A stretch of 64,000 nucleotides of DNA from Nemertoderma westbladi (GCA_032718475.1 JAUCBJ010007289.1:420741-484740), one strand, 5' to 3'; counted from the stretch's first letter, positions 25,301 to 37,185 are shown. Numbers and translations: made by a program. The notes: a model not told the origin generated them from the letters alone.

Positions 25301-25462
25301 CATTAGTATTATTCGATTTTGATTATTGTATACCGGTAGGTCTTAGTATTTAATCAGGGACTGCAGCCCTGGTTTTTTATTGAGATTTTACTCATTCCTG
25401 TCGGTTTTATTTCCTAGTAAGTTAATATTGAGCTGAAGACGTGTAAGTCTGCTCAGATTGTT

Positions 25463-26000
25463 CAGATAATTGTAGGCTGAGCTGCTGTCTGACTGTTGTT
25501 GGGTTTGGAGAGATTACGGCGTGTGTAGAGTTTGTCTGATAAAGTGCCGTTAGTAAGTTGGGGCAGCCATATGCTGTAAGGTCAATCCCCTCTTAAAGAA
25601 TAAGTCGTACTACCGTGTTAGAACGCATACTAACTAACTATTTCAGAATCTGCATATACTGTAGTTTATTTAGGCTTGATCGTGGTCTGCCAGCATTTTA
25701 GCCTGTGTTTGTTTGTGTGGTCTGTTCAGGTACCGTAATAGTTATTACTCAGATATTTGTAGGCTGGATTGTTGTCTAGCTATTATTAGGTCTGAAGAGA
25801 TTGCTGCGTGTGTGGAGTTTGTCTGATAAAGTGCGGTTAGTAAGTTGGGGCAGCCATATGCTGTAAGGTCAATCCCCTCTTAAAGAATAAGTCGTACTAC
25901 CGTGTTAGAACGCATACTAACTAACCATTTCAGAATCTACACGTACGGTAGTTTATTTAGGCTTGGTGGTAGTTTGCCAGCGTTTGGTTTGTATTTGTTT
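25463..26000. repeat. 286-bp tandem duplication in leader, copy 2
   Basis: Two units, marked by GATAAAGTG at 25538 and 25824. Copy 3 has the same duplication with a period of 288, so it predates both insertions. Confidence 0.85.
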
Positions 26001-26093
26001 GAGTATTCTGTACGGGTAGCGTAATATTTATTATTCAGAGTTTATGCGATTATTCGCAACATTCATGTCCCCAAGTTTATTCCTACAGTAATT

Positions 26094-26929
26094 GTGGCTG
26101 GCCACGAGAAAAGGGACCTTATGTCACCGGAGGTCGATTTTGAGTTATTAGGCCTATGAGATGCAGAATTTTCCAGAGATTTTAACAAAAAAAACGGTGT
26201 CTCAATATCTATTTCCAAAAAAAAGTTATAGCGATTTATGTCAAGGTGAATCGGGTAGCAAAAAATTTTTTATTAATAGCGGTTATAATAAGCGATTATT
26301 AAAAAAAATGGAAAATATTAATAATATCATAGCAATTCTTACTATATAGTTAGGCAGCTCAATGTTATTCGGCTTTTTATACAACTTTTAACAATTTGAA
26401 ACTAATATTGTTCATGAACTATTTTAACAAAAATTTTGCAAAATTTTCAAAAAAACATGAAACCAAAAATTTTTTTTTTTAATTTAAAATTTTTTCAAAA
26501 AGATAAATTTTTTTAACAAAATTTAAAATTATTTGTATTTTGAATTCTTTATTAGGATTACAAAATTTAAGAACTAACGAAGATTAATTAAGAAAATGAC
26601 AGCCATATTGCATTTAAAAAATAACTGTAGGCCTACAGTACCTACATAATACAGTAGTACAATTACAATTTATTACAGTCCTAAATTAAGACATGAAAAC
26701 CCTAAGACAGTGTTATATACAACACTGCAACATCTTATATTGCTTCCTGTAATTAGTTATTTCCTAGGTATATTGAATATCAGAACCAATTTGAATTTCC
26801 CTCATTGTTTTATACATTTCTAAATTGATAATCCAATTAAATTTGTTCAAAAATAGAGGGAAACTTTAAACGCGATTATCTCAGAATCAGGTTTTGCGAC
26901 ATAAGGTCCCTTTTCTCGTGGCCAGCCAC
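26094..26929. mobile_element. 836-bp inverted-repeat (MITE-like) insertion in the leader of copy 2
   Basis: Terminal inverted repeats of 32 bases begin GTGGCTGGCCACGAG. AATT is present at both ends, and copy 3 at 47861 shows the empty site with a single AATT. The interior is very AT-rich and has no transposase; the only frame is 62 codons of low complexity. A non-autonomous DNA transposon is the simplest reading. Because AATT is a palindrome and continues the inverted repeat, the exact duplication length is uncertain. Confidence 0.85.
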
Positions 26930-27254
26930 AATTGTGTTTGTTATACATACCGTTATAGTTAAATTATCCCCGGTACTACACGGGTTGCTTGGGGTAGGAC
27001 AAGACTGGTGACTTTGTGCTCTGGTCACTCCAGCAGATGCCGTGGTTCTTTTAACTGTTCAAGTATATTTAACTACTGATTATTTGTTGTACAAGTACTT
27101 GTACCTAATTTAGGGTTTAGTGTACAGTGCTTTCCGAAGTAATTAGTGCGTAGGCAGTATATTTGTGTTGTAAAGTGGTTAATAGGCACGCTGGATCTGG
27201 TAGTCCGCGGTAATTAACTTCTAGGTAGGAACACTCCGTGATACATAACGTAGT

Positions 27255-27278
27255 ACCTATAGCGATACGGCTATAGGT
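27255..27278 (+). promoter_or_regulatory. Conserved perfect stem-loop in leader, copy 2
   Basis: ACCTATAGC pairs with GCTATAGGT around GATACG, a nine-pair stem. It is identical in copy 3 at 48184-48207. Confidence 0.6.
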
Positions 27279-28165
27279 CGTCAGGCGGTGGTATTTTCCT
27301 ATCTGGACAGCGCAGTGTATTTACTACTACTTATTATTTTAAATACCGTAGTACCCTGTCCGTTGTAATAACCAGAATTCTAACCCTTTGTTAGACGGGT
27401 TTGTAGTTTTTCCTGTAAAATTACCCTAAAAATTTCGTACGTAATATTTTGTTGTGTTTAATTGGAGAATTAATCTCACCCATATCGTAAGTAATTTGTA
27501 GTATTAAGTAACTTAAGTAAATTAGAATTATCAGTTTTAGTGTCAAATAAATAGCACTTCACTGAGAGCGCACAGCTTTTGTGTAGTGAACCCCAGAAAT
27601 AATAACATTTATTTCAAATATTGACAAAACCCTTTTAAACGGGTACATAAATATTATAAATCAACTCAAACGATTTATAAATAGTAGGCTTGCCATACAA
27701 CAACTAGGTCTCAATATCAGTTGGACTACTGCTTAAATAACGGTAACAAAGTAAGTTAAAGTAACCAAGTAACCCTAAAATATTCAGAAATTCAATTATT
27801 CTAAAATAATTGACATACCGGTATTTACCATAGGCTTATTATATTTATTTCTATAAATTTGAGCTGAAATCATACCGGTACTCTGTAATTAATTCTAGTT
27901 CATAATTATACTTATATATACTATAAGTGTAAGCTGTATACCGGTATTCACGATAGGCCTATTATATATTTATATATTTGTGCTAAATTTATATACCGGT
28001 ACTCTGTGACAAACCTAGTTTACAATACTTATATATACTATAAGTGTATACCGGTATTCTAATATACTGCAATAAATTACCGGTACTAGGCCAACGGTCA
28101 TACTGAATTACTAGACTTGCTTTAACTGTAACTATAGCAGTAGGCATTCAACTGTATAGCTAAAC

Positions 28166-28471
28166 ATGTCTGACACTCAGAAAAACCTGTCAGACAGTCT
28201 AATTGATACAACCATCTGTGACACAGATAGGAGTGTGGAGCGATTAAGAAAAGAGTTCAGTTCACCTCCTACTGTAAGAAAAGTCATCCGTCCAGTAGTA
28301 TCAGACCCTAGGCTAATCCACCATAGGTCCATCATAGGCACTCGGGCCCAGGTCAAACGGAACCAAGAGGCGGCTGTCCTATCGCAGCAACATCTTGGTC
28401 ACGAACCTAGTTCCCAACGAACCGATAGCTCCAGTAGTTCAGATACTGTAGAGCTCACCCCCGAACGTTGA
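28166..28471 (+). pseudogene. gag: gag N-terminal fragment, BEL copy 2
   Basis: The same start as in copies 1 and 3. It stops at TGA 28469-28471 after 101 codons, where both other copies have a sense codon and read on. The fragment is Ser/Gln/Arg-rich with no folded domain recognised. Confidence 0.82.
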
Positions 28472-31069
28472 GTGCAGATGACTACTACAGTCTACTCGGA
28501 CCCCCTTCTCACCCTTCCTGCTGCAGTGCTAACTACCATATTCATTGCGGTGGAGGAACATCAAGCCGACTGGGCGAGAAATAAGCGAGCAACCCAAGAT
28601 AATTATGCGGGATACGCCAGGGAAGAATTGATGTCTATTGTCGAGTCACAATGGAACTTTCCCGGACTCGGACTTCCGTTGGATCTGTCCGAGGCTACTT
28701 GGGAAGATATACACAGGATGGGAGTGGCGAAAGATACAATGGATCCAGCTGTCTGGAAGAGGTCGGCAGCAGGATATGTGCAGGGATTCTTCGGCTCCTT
28801 GGAGCGATTGGAAGAACAACTGTTTCGACAACCCCAAGGACCTCAAGAGCAGGAAGAGCTGCTATACCAAGTACGCGAAAGAACCCTACGCATTCGACTA
28901 ATCCTATCAGCCTTTGAGGAAACTTCCAAAAGAAGACAGGACACGTCGCTGCAGGTTGCTGTCAAAACTTGGTTCCATCGGGTAGGTCTCAAAGTACAGG
29001 AAACGGCCCAGTGGAAATCCCAGCTAGCTGAGAGATCAACCTATGAAGAACCAACTGATGCCACCCTTTCTCAAGCGGAAAGCGAAGAGACCGCAGAGAA
29101 ACCGCGAACTAGAGACGCTATAGACATTTATCTGTCCGACTATCAGCGATTTCTAGGAGACGAAGAGTTGAGGAGACGGCTGTCTGGACTTTCCCCTAAT
29201 AGTGAAGGAACCAAGCTTGTGTTGGACTCAATCGATGCGGAAATGTTAGCTGCCAACCAAGCTGAATTTGATGAAAAACTCCGCCTCGCTAGAGTCCAAG
29301 AAGAACAAGTAAAGAAAAAACGGATAGAGGAAAGAAAGGCAGCAGCAGTAACGGCGGCAGAAGCAGAAGCAGAAAGAAAAGCAGCGGCGGCAGAAGCAGA
29401 ATCAGAAAGAAAAGCAGCGGCGGCAAAAGCAGAATCAGAAAGAAAAGCAGCTGCGGCAGAAGCAGAAGCAGAGAGAAAGGCAGCAGTGGCAGAAGCAGAA
29501 CAGAGAGCTTCTGAGGAGACTATCCAACTGGAGTTGGAAAATCTGCAAGAGACGCAAGACAGCATAAATAAACAGTTTACTGCTAATCAAATGCAGATGA
29601 TGAGAAAATCTACTCCCAAGCGCCAGGGATACACATCCTCGGAGGAAGGCGAGACCACCGATCCTGAAGGCGGAGGAAATAGATCTCATCTAAGCAGGCG
29701 TAGAAAAACATCTTACCGTCGCAAATTGCCTGATTTGCCCCCAGCTGTTAGAAGACAGCTAGCTAGCACAGACTTGAGTAGTATAGAACCTACAGACCAA
29801 ATTATTAAGGTCAAAAGACTCCCTACTATAGTTGATGAGCCTGAAATAATTAGGCCTGTCGTTCCCAAAGTCACCCCTGTATTAGAGACCCCTGTACTTC
29901 CAGAGCTTAACTCTAAATTCCCTTTACATAGTACGACACTCCCTGTACCCGGTAGAACAGTCCAAGAGAATATCCCTGTCCGGATAGCAGAGGGAGAAAT
30001 CAAAGATTTGTCTCCCGTCGTCCCGCGTCAGCCCGCTACTATGTTGGCGACTCCCGCTTCGGCGGTTGAGTGGGTAGAGGAGGGACGGTGGGGGATGAAT
30101 CTCCTGCTCGGACAAATGCAGGAGACTGTCCACCAGCTTAAGGGAACAGTAAGGGAAAGTAGAGCAGAGTTGCAAGAAGTGCAGCAAAGTATCGCACTGG
30201 AACGCGACAAATTAGTCAATATACAAAAGGGCATACCAATACCCCCTGTAACCTTGTGTCAACCTGTTAGGTCTGAAGTATTACATGCGCAAGGTGTGGA
30301 GCCTACACGCATCTATACTGCTAGTGAAGTAGAAACTCCTATAGCAAACCCTATTAAGGGTGATTATAAACCTATCGTTAATGATATTCCCTATAGACCT
30401 GATAATAATCCAGGAAATTTATATACCGATAATTCGATATTAAATAACACGATGGCCCAAGAAAGCTTTACACGTCAAATGGCTAGAACAGAAGCCCGCC
30501 AAGCGGTCAAAGTGGGAGAGATCGTCAAATTCAATGGAGATGAGATGAAATGGTTACCTTTCAACGAATATTACAAAGATAGCATACAGAACTCTGTACT
30601 ATCTAACGGAGAGAAACTTAGATTCCTCATCAAGTGCTTGGAAGGACCTCCCAAGTTAATGGCGTTAAAGTTTATTGGACATCCAGATGGATTAAGACAA
30701 GTTTGGGATACATTAAATATCAGGTATGGTAACAAGGATAACATAGCTAAGTATTTGTATGCAAAATTAGTAGCCCCCCGACACTTCCTTAGTAACGGGA
30801 TTATAGAGTTTTCCGATGAAATTCAAGAGATCTGTAGACAACTAGACTGGTTAGGTAAGTCTCATGAATATCAGAGTTCCATGGTTATTGGAGCCGTAGT
30901 CTCTACTTTACCAAAGGGTGGAGTATGTACACGCTGGGACAAGAAGGTGTTGTACATGAATGAACAACAACGACGAAGTCCTACTATGACGGATCTCATG
31001 TCCTTCTTAGATGGTGAAGTAAAACTACAACTCATCAAGCAGTCCAGAGAGAAAACATCGGAAAATAAG

Positions 31070-31070
31070 G
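31070..31070 (+). promoter_or_regulatory. Candidate splice donor 1 in gag, copy 2
   Basis: AAG|GTAAGTGAG fits the donor consensus and is kept in all three copies (copies 1 and 3 at about 3055 and 51961). It falls between codons. Confidence 0.35.
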
Positions 31071-31585
31071 TAAGTGAGAAACCCGCTTCTAGGAGAAGAG
31101 TAACACCGGTGTGTTACACTGACGACGGCGAAAGCCAAGCTTCTCAAGAAGAGGACAGCGGAAAGGATACAGAAAGATCTTACTACATTGACAAAACCTC
31201 AAAGGACGTAAGTAAATACAAGGCTCGAAACAACGATAGGAGAGAACAGGTTGCCAAGACCCCCCCTCAGTCTCCTAAGAGAATGCACCGAAGAAAACCC
31301 GAAGAAAAAACGAGAGTGCATCAAGCTACCCAAGGTAAAGTGAGTAACATAAAACCTAACTGTGCGCTGTGCGACGGGACCCACCGTTTGAGTGCGTGTG
31401 CTGAATTTCTAAAGAAATCCCTTGTGGACAGACGTACAGTCGTGTGGGACAAGCGGTTATGCTATAATTGCCTCAGACCAGGACACCAACGGCGAACCTG
31501 TTACTCCGACATAAAGTGTGCAAAGTGTGGCGCGCAACATCACATCTTGTTACACAGTGAGTTCGAACGAGACAAACAGAGTCAG

Positions 31586-31586
31586 G
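31586..31586 (+). promoter_or_regulatory. Candidate splice donor 2 in gag, copy 2
   Basis: CAG|GTAAGTGAG is a perfect donor word, kept in copies 1 (about 3571) and 3 (about 52475), also between codons. Confidence 0.35.
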
Positions 31587-31788
31587 TAAGTGAGCCTGAA
31601 CTACATGTCCAATTCAGTGATGTAAATGACACTGATCAGGAGTCTGAGATGGAAGGATTCTATACTGACGAATTCTCTGACGCCAATGAATCCTGTTATC
31701 TAATAAATACCGCAGTGTATCGAGCACTTACTTACGAAAAGGACATCAACGAGGAGTTTCCCCCTACTACTTTTAACAAACAACCATC

Positions 31789-34700
31789 TTGGAAAGCTCC
31801 AACTTCCAACGTAGGAAAAGAGAATTTCCTGTAGTGCAGGTAAGAGTTCACGGTCTTAACAAAAGTTACATAGTGAACGCCCTCCTGGACTCCGGCAGCA
31901 CAGGAACATTCATCGATCAAGAACTAGCCGAAGATATCTTTGCTGGACAACCCAAGTTCCGGACTAAATTGAATATGTCAGGAATTATGCAGGTTTGGAA
32001 ATCTACCCTGACGGCAGATTACTATGTAGGTGTGTTGTCCACCCCCCAGGATAAGTTAGGAACACAAGGTGTAAGGTCAGTAAAAATGGTGGCTATAAAG
32101 AACTTCGCTACTACCCAAGCAGACCTTTATAATTGGGACGAGGATGAGAGCATCCAACATCTTAAGATACCTCGATTCCAGACAGATTATCCTGGAGTGC
32201 AAATACTCATCGGCCAAAACGCGCACGAAGCGCTTGAGACATTGGAGAAACGGCCTGCTCAACCACAGCCACTGCAAACCTATGCGGTAAGAACTAGAGT
32301 AGGTTGGTACTTTACTGGCCCTTCCCGTAGAACTCTAGAAGAGAGAATGCCCCACGAACAAATATATCAGGTAAGTGATTGGGAAGAGGAAAGCAGTGAG
32401 GTGGACGAACTAACTGAGGGAACACCATACTCCTCAGATAATGACGACATCTACCAACTCTTCGATGAAGAGAACACAATGGACCTACTTACCGAAAACC
32501 AAACTTGGAAAAATCAGGTGAATCTATGTCAACTGATTCGCCCATCGGAACCCATTGCTTACAATGACGAACTAAACGATGAGATAGAGCGTTACAACGC
32601 TAGAACTCGGGACGAACTAGCCGTAAGATTCTTTACTCAAGAACTGATCGAGCCCAATTCATACGATAAGGCTCTATCGATAGAAGAAGAAAGAGCCAAG
32701 CAAATCCAGGAAACAACTACACGTTTTTTAAAGGACCAAGGTAGGTATGAAATCGGCCTACCATTCCGAAAACGAGAACCTAGATTTATAAATAACAGAC
32801 CCTTGGCAGAGAAAAGAATCGCTCAATTACATCGACGCCTTACAGCTAATAATTCAGCGAAAGAAATGTACCAAACTCAGCTGAGGAAATTTATAACAAA
32901 GGGATACGCGGAGCGAGTACCGGAAGGAACACCAGTGACTGAGAGAACGTATTACTTGACACATCATTACGTTCCCAAACCCGGCAAACCCAACGAAGTA
33001 CGAGTCGTATTCGATGGCTCCGCCCTATATATGGGCCAATCCCTTAATTCCGAGTTGTTACCAGGACCCAACTTACTCCAATCTTTGTTGGGAATACTTT
33101 TAAGATTAAGACAATATTCCATCGCGTTCGCCTCCGATATAGAAGGAATGTTCTTACAAGTCAAGGCGCTGGATAGAGATAGAGACAGCCTGAGATTTCT
33201 GTGGTGGCCTGAAGGAGACCTCAACCAGAAACCGGTGGAGTACTGGATGACCATCCAGGCTTTTGGGATCATATCTAGCCCTTCCAACGCCTGCTCCGTG
33301 GTGCGAACCACTGCGAATGACAATCGAGACTCCTTCTCAAAGGAAGTGATAGACAACATAAAACGCAATATATATATGGACGACAATTTAAGGTCCCTTC
33401 CATCAGTAGAAGAAGCCATAGCTGTCGCGAAAGGAACAGTAGAATGTTTGAAAAGAGGTGGATTTCGACTGACGAAATTCACTAGCAACTCCCGTGAGTT
33501 TCTGGAAGCCATACCGGTAGAAGACCGAGGAACGAAAGACCTAGACTTAATAAAGGACGATCTTCCGGAAACCAAGACGCTAGGCTTGAAGTGGGACACT
33601 GAAAGAGACATCCTGTTTTTTCAGTTAAAACAGCGAGATAATCCAGTTCGAACCAAACGGATTTGTTTAAGTATCCTGAGCACTTATTTCGACCCATTGG
33701 GATTTATTAGCCCAGTTATCTTGATTGCTCGGAGTTTAGTACAACAGATGTGGCTTGAAAACCACTCATGGGACGATCCGCTTAAGGGAGAACTGTTGAA
33801 GAAATGGATGAAATGGGAAGATTCTCTACCTGCCATCGAGAACTTTATAATTTCCCGTGCATATTTTGGCCATGTTCTCCCTACGTATTCCTATCAACTC
33901 CATGTATTTGGAGATGCCAGCGATATGGGAATCGGTATAGTGGCATACCTGCGAGTCGAAACTCCGGATGGAATCAAAGTTGCCTTGGTTACATCTAAAG
34001 CATTGATTAACAACAAGCTTAAGGTTCCTCGGGCGGAGTTAAAAGCAGCTTTATACGCTACAGCTATCGGCCGGAATGTAACAGAACAGATCGATTATAC
34101 ACTGGAGAAAACGGTTTATTGGACCGACGCTTTACTTGTGTTGGAATATATAACGAATGAAGCCTGTCAGTTCAGCGTCTTTGTTACTAACAGAGAGGCC
34201 ATTATTCTTAGTCGCACAACGATAGATCAATGGAGACATTGCCCTGGTACGATTAACCCAGCTGACATCGCCTCCAGGGGAGCAACTCCACAGGAACTGA
34301 TAGATACTCCTGACTGGTTGGGTGGACCCGACTTCCTGAGCAAGGAAGAGGATGAATGGCCTCCTCACCTTACTACGGCTGAGATTAGACAAGCCAAGGG
34401 AGCGGAGAAAGTCAAACCCAAAACTCGGACAAGTAAATCGAAGTTATTTAAACCGACAATCGATCTATCTGTATTACATATTGCCGAAAACGATACTTCG
34501 GATCCACAATCTCCCACCGCAAACAAGTCTGTTGTGGAAATTAGAGACAGAGATTGGAAATCTGGAATACCAGACGTCTCGCAAGGAATCTCACCCCTGC
34601 TGCAGAGAGCACTGCATCATTATAGTTCCTGGAATCGTCTCTGTAAAGCTGTCACCTACTTAAAGAGATGTTTTCACCATCACTACTCCAGGACGCAAGC

Positions 34701-36249
34701 GCCTGCTCCAGTGACATCTGCGCAAGTTCATGTTATTAAAGATCTACCTAAGTACAAGATATCAGACCGGTTTCTACAGGAGAAGATCAGCTACCAGGAG
34801 CATGAAGAAACTAATAAGCAGCTACTGAGACTCCTACAATGCTATGAGGATTCCGATAGGTATTTTCTGTTGTTGAGAAATCCGCAGATGCGCTTAAGGG
34901 ATCGCTTCTCTAGCACAATGATAGATGGGTTAATACGTGTTGGAGGAAGGCTTACAAACGCCCCATTATCCTTTGATACTAAATTCCCTATACTCATTAG
35001 TAATCTTGAAGTACAAATCAAGATGATTGTAGATGTTCACAGCAAACTGTATCTTGCTGGTAGAGAACGAGTTCTTAGCGAAATTCGAACTCGCTATTAT
35101 TTTCATAAACCACATAGAGCTCTGAATCAAGTTCTTAGGAACTGCATACCTTGTAGGAAAGCATTCAGTAGGCCTTTAACACAGCGAGAGGCAGAATTAC
35201 CTAGGGAACGAGTAAGCTTTTATGAACCACCCTTTACTAATACTGGTGTGGATTTATTTGGCCCTATTGAAGTGTATCGTGCTAGGACTATAGTCAAGAG
35301 ATGGCGTGTAATCTTTGTCTGCATGACTTGTAGAGCTATACATCTCGATATGGTGAACGATCTATCTACTAACAGCTTCGTCTTATGTTTACGACGACAG
35401 ATCGCTCGTTTCGGAACTAGCAACACGATGAGATCCGATAAGGGAACGAACTTCATTGGTGCCAACAACGAAATTCAGGCTTACGTAAAGGACTGGAATC
35501 AAAGACAGGTGGACGACCAGCTGCGGATAACGGTGTCTAGCTGGACCTTTAACGCCGCCGACGCCCCTTGGTGGGGAGGAAGTTGGGAAAGATTAATTCG
35601 AAGTGTCAAGACCGCATTTCACTTTATAGTGCCGTGCCGCGCATATCTCACCGACGAACTTCTGCGGACGTTAATGGAAGAAATCGCCGCCTATCTTAAC
35701 GAGAGACCGCTTATGCCAGTCTCGTCGAGTATAGACTCCCTGGAAGCGCTAACACCCGCGCACTTCCTACTTAAGAAACCTGTAGCCATGCTCCCACAAT
35801 CCGAGATTGCCGATGGGGATGAATACTGTCGTCGAACTTGGCAGCTTATGCAGTTGCTATCCCGTCGTTTCGCTGACCATTTTGAGAAACATTATCTGCC
35901 CACGCTACAACTTCGAACTAAGTGGTTTGCACAGCAGGAAAATGTCAGCGCCGGAGACATGGTGCTTATTGTAGATCCGGACCTTCCACGTAGACGGTGG
36001 CAGATAGGTCGTATCATCGAGACGCACATCTCGGAGGATGGTCTAGTGCGCTCAGTAGAACTCGTTGTCATGAGGCGTAACTTCAAAAAACCCGGTATAA
36101 TCTTTGAGATGCAACAACTCAATCGCCCGGTTGGTCGTTTATGTTTGCTGGAAAGAGACCGGGAACTCTCCGGAAACTATGGAAGGCAAGAAACTCTTCC
36201 CACGACCACCTCCCTAATACCTCAAACATCTAGGGGCTCCTCAACGTAG
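31789..36249 (+). CDS. pol: Pro-pol polyprotein, BEL copy 2
   Basis: This open frame of 1,486 codons overlaps the end of gag in another frame. The first ten residues are out-of-frame Gag sequence, so the listed ATG is only the first in the frame and the natural product would be a Gag-Pol fusion. Retropepsin DSGSTG is at residues 34-39 and RT YMDD at 529-532. RNase H acidic motifs follow at about 706, 748, 778 and 823. The integrase has CIPC near 1120 and D, D, E near 1154, 1215 and 1261, then a DUF5641-like tail. One integrase zinc ligand is changed: copy 1 has HSKLYHAG but this copy has HSKLYLAG. Everything else looks intact, so it could supply most enzymatic functions if translated. Confidence 0.88.
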   Translation: MESSNFQRRKREFPVVQVRVHGLNKSYIVNALLDSGSTGTFIDQELAEDIFAGQPKFRTKLNMSGIMQVWKSTLTADYYVGVLSTPQDKLGTQGVRSVKMVAIKNFATTQADLYNWDEDESIQHLKIPRFQTDYPGVQILIGQNAHEALETLEKRPAQPQPLQTYAVRTRVGWYFTGPSRRTLEERMPHEQIYQVSDWEEESSEVDELTEGTPYSSDNDDIYQLFDEENTMDLLTENQTWKNQVNLCQLIRPSEPIAYNDELNDEIERYNARTRDELAVRFFTQELIEPNSYDKALSIEEERAKQIQETTTRFLKDQGRYEIGLPFRKREPRFINNRPLAEKRIAQLHRRLTANNSAKEMYQTQLRKFITKGYAERVPEGTPVTERTYYLTHHYVPKPGKPNEVRVVFDGSALYMGQSLNSELLPGPNLLQSLLGILLRLRQYSIAFASDIEGMFLQVKALDRDRDSLRFLWWPEGDLNQKPVEYWMTIQAFGIISSPSNACSVVRTTANDNRDSFSKEVIDNIKRNIYMDDNLRSLPSVEEAIAVAKGTVECLKRGGFRLTKFTSNSREFLEAIPVEDRGTKDLDLIKDDLPETKTLGLKWDTERDILFFQLKQRDNPVRTKRICLSILSTYFDPLGFISPVILIARSLVQQMWLENHSWDDPLKGELLKKWMKWEDSLPAIENFIISRAYFGHVLPTYSYQLHVFGDASDMGIGIVAYLRVETPDGIKVALVTSKALINNKLKVPRAELKAALYATAIGRNVTEQIDYTLEKTVYWTDALLVLEYITNEACQFSVFVTNREAIILSRTTIDQWRHCPGTINPADIASRGATPQELIDTPDWLGGPDFLSKEEDEWPPHLTTAEIRQAKGAEKVKPKTRTSKSKLFKPTIDLSVLHIAENDTSDPQSPTANKSVVEIRDRDWKSGIPDVSQGISPLLQRALHHYSSWNRLCKAVTYLKRCFHHHYSRTQAPAPVTSAQVHVIKDLPKYKISDRFLQEKISYQEHEETNKQLLRLLQCYEDSDRYFLLLRNPQMRLRDRFSSTMIDGLIRVGGRLTNAPLSFDTKFPILISNLEVQIKMIVDVHSKLYLAGRERVLSEIRTRYYFHKPHRALNQVLRNCIPCRKAFSRPLTQREAELPRERVSFYEPPFTNTGVDLFGPIEVYRARTIVKRWRVIFVCMTCRAIHLDMVNDLSTNSFVLCLRRQIARFGTSNTMRSDKGTNFIGANNEIQAYVKDWNQRQVDDQLRITVSSWTFNAADAPWWGGSWERLIRSVKTAFHFIVPCRAYLTDELLRTLMEEIAAYLNERPLMPVSSSIDSLEALTPAHFLLKKPVAMLPQSEIADGDEYCRRTWQLMQLLSRRFADHFEKHYLPTLQLRTKWFAQQENVSAGDMVLIVDPDLPRRRWQIGRIIETHISEDGLVRSVELVVMRRNFKKPGIIFEMQQLNRPVGRLCLLERDRELSGNYGRQETLPTTTSLIPQTSRGSST

Positions 36250-37185
36250 TACGTCTGGAGTGGGTGTATGTCTATATTATTTTATCTATTTTTATTACAT
36301 TTTATATGTAAATGTTATTATGTACGTTATTATAATCGTTTTTATTTAATTTTATTTAGTAAAATGTTATTTTAGAATATTTAGTAAATTAGTGCAATAT
36401 ATTAGTGTTTATTACGTACTTAATTACTTATAATATATTTAGTGCGACGGCAAGAAATAATTATTTTCTCTTTCCTTACTGTCCGTATTATATTATAAAT
36501 GCGAGACTATAGTAAGATGACATGTCAGTACTTATTAAAGTACAATAAAGCCACTACTATATTTAAGTATTATTGGTAGGCAGAGTATTAGGAATGCAAA
36601 GTTCAGATCCTCGTGTCTCGGCTAAACCAAGCTCTGGGTAGACCTTGGAAACGACTTGCCTCTTCACACTGACATTGCTTCGTGCGATATTGCTCTTCTA
36701 CCTTATCTCAAATAATACATATAGTAGCGTGATGTCCCTATAACAGTAGCGTAAAACGCAAATAAATCTGTTAAACCTTTTGACCATCTGTAATTCTAGT
36801 CGATTAAGATATCGTGGCACCCACCGATATACTTGAAAGACAAATTCTAGAATCAGTGGTTAACGTCCCCAGACAAGTTCTGGAATAAATCGGTGCCCAT
36901 CTTAAATATTAATTTAATATTTATTATAATCTGTAAAATTCAGGTCCGTTAACAATTCTAGTCGATTAAGATATCGTAGCCCTTACCGATACTCTTAAAA
37001 GACAAATTTCATAGAATTAAGGATCCGATGTCCCCAGACCTGCTCTGGAATAAAATTGTGTCAATTTTAACATCAAATAATAAAATTCACGGGAATAAAT
37101 TTAAATTCATATTTTAAATGAATTTCATAAATTGTCATTTTGTACAATTTATAACATTCCCAAAATTCCATTAATTAATAGATCA

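Larger units (their letters stand above)
25134..28165 (+). other. 3-kb 5' leader of BEL copy 2
   Basis: Untranslated, conserved with 46825-49099 of copy 3. It holds a stem-loop right after the LTR (25149-25169), ACCGGTACT repeats, a 286-bp tandem duplication, an inserted inverted-repeat element (26094-26929), and a second perfect stem-loop (27255-27278). ACCGGTA palindromes lie before gag. No clear tRNA primer site beginning TGG directly follows the LTR. Confidence 0.8.
28472..31834 (+). pseudogene. gag: gag main part, BEL copy 2
   Basis: Same frame as 28166-28471 after the stop; the first usable ATG is at 28478. Order: a helical N-terminal region; a coiled-coil with a long Ala/Glu/Lys repeat (29322-29510, the longest of the three copies); a Pro-rich linker; a DUF1759-like capsid region (about 30515-31075); and three zinc knuckles (about 31363-31560). 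The frame then leaves the pro-pol frame because of a one-base loss near 31817 relative to copies 1 and 3, and ends at 31834. Two perfect splice-donor words, AAGGTAAGT and CAGGTAAGT, sit inside the coding sequence at 31067 and 31583. Confidence 0.85.

Noticed and set aside
31800-31840. Programmed frameshift between gag and pol in copy 2
   Set aside because: Copies 1 and 3 read through in one frame; copy 2 has one base fewer and no good slippery heptamer.
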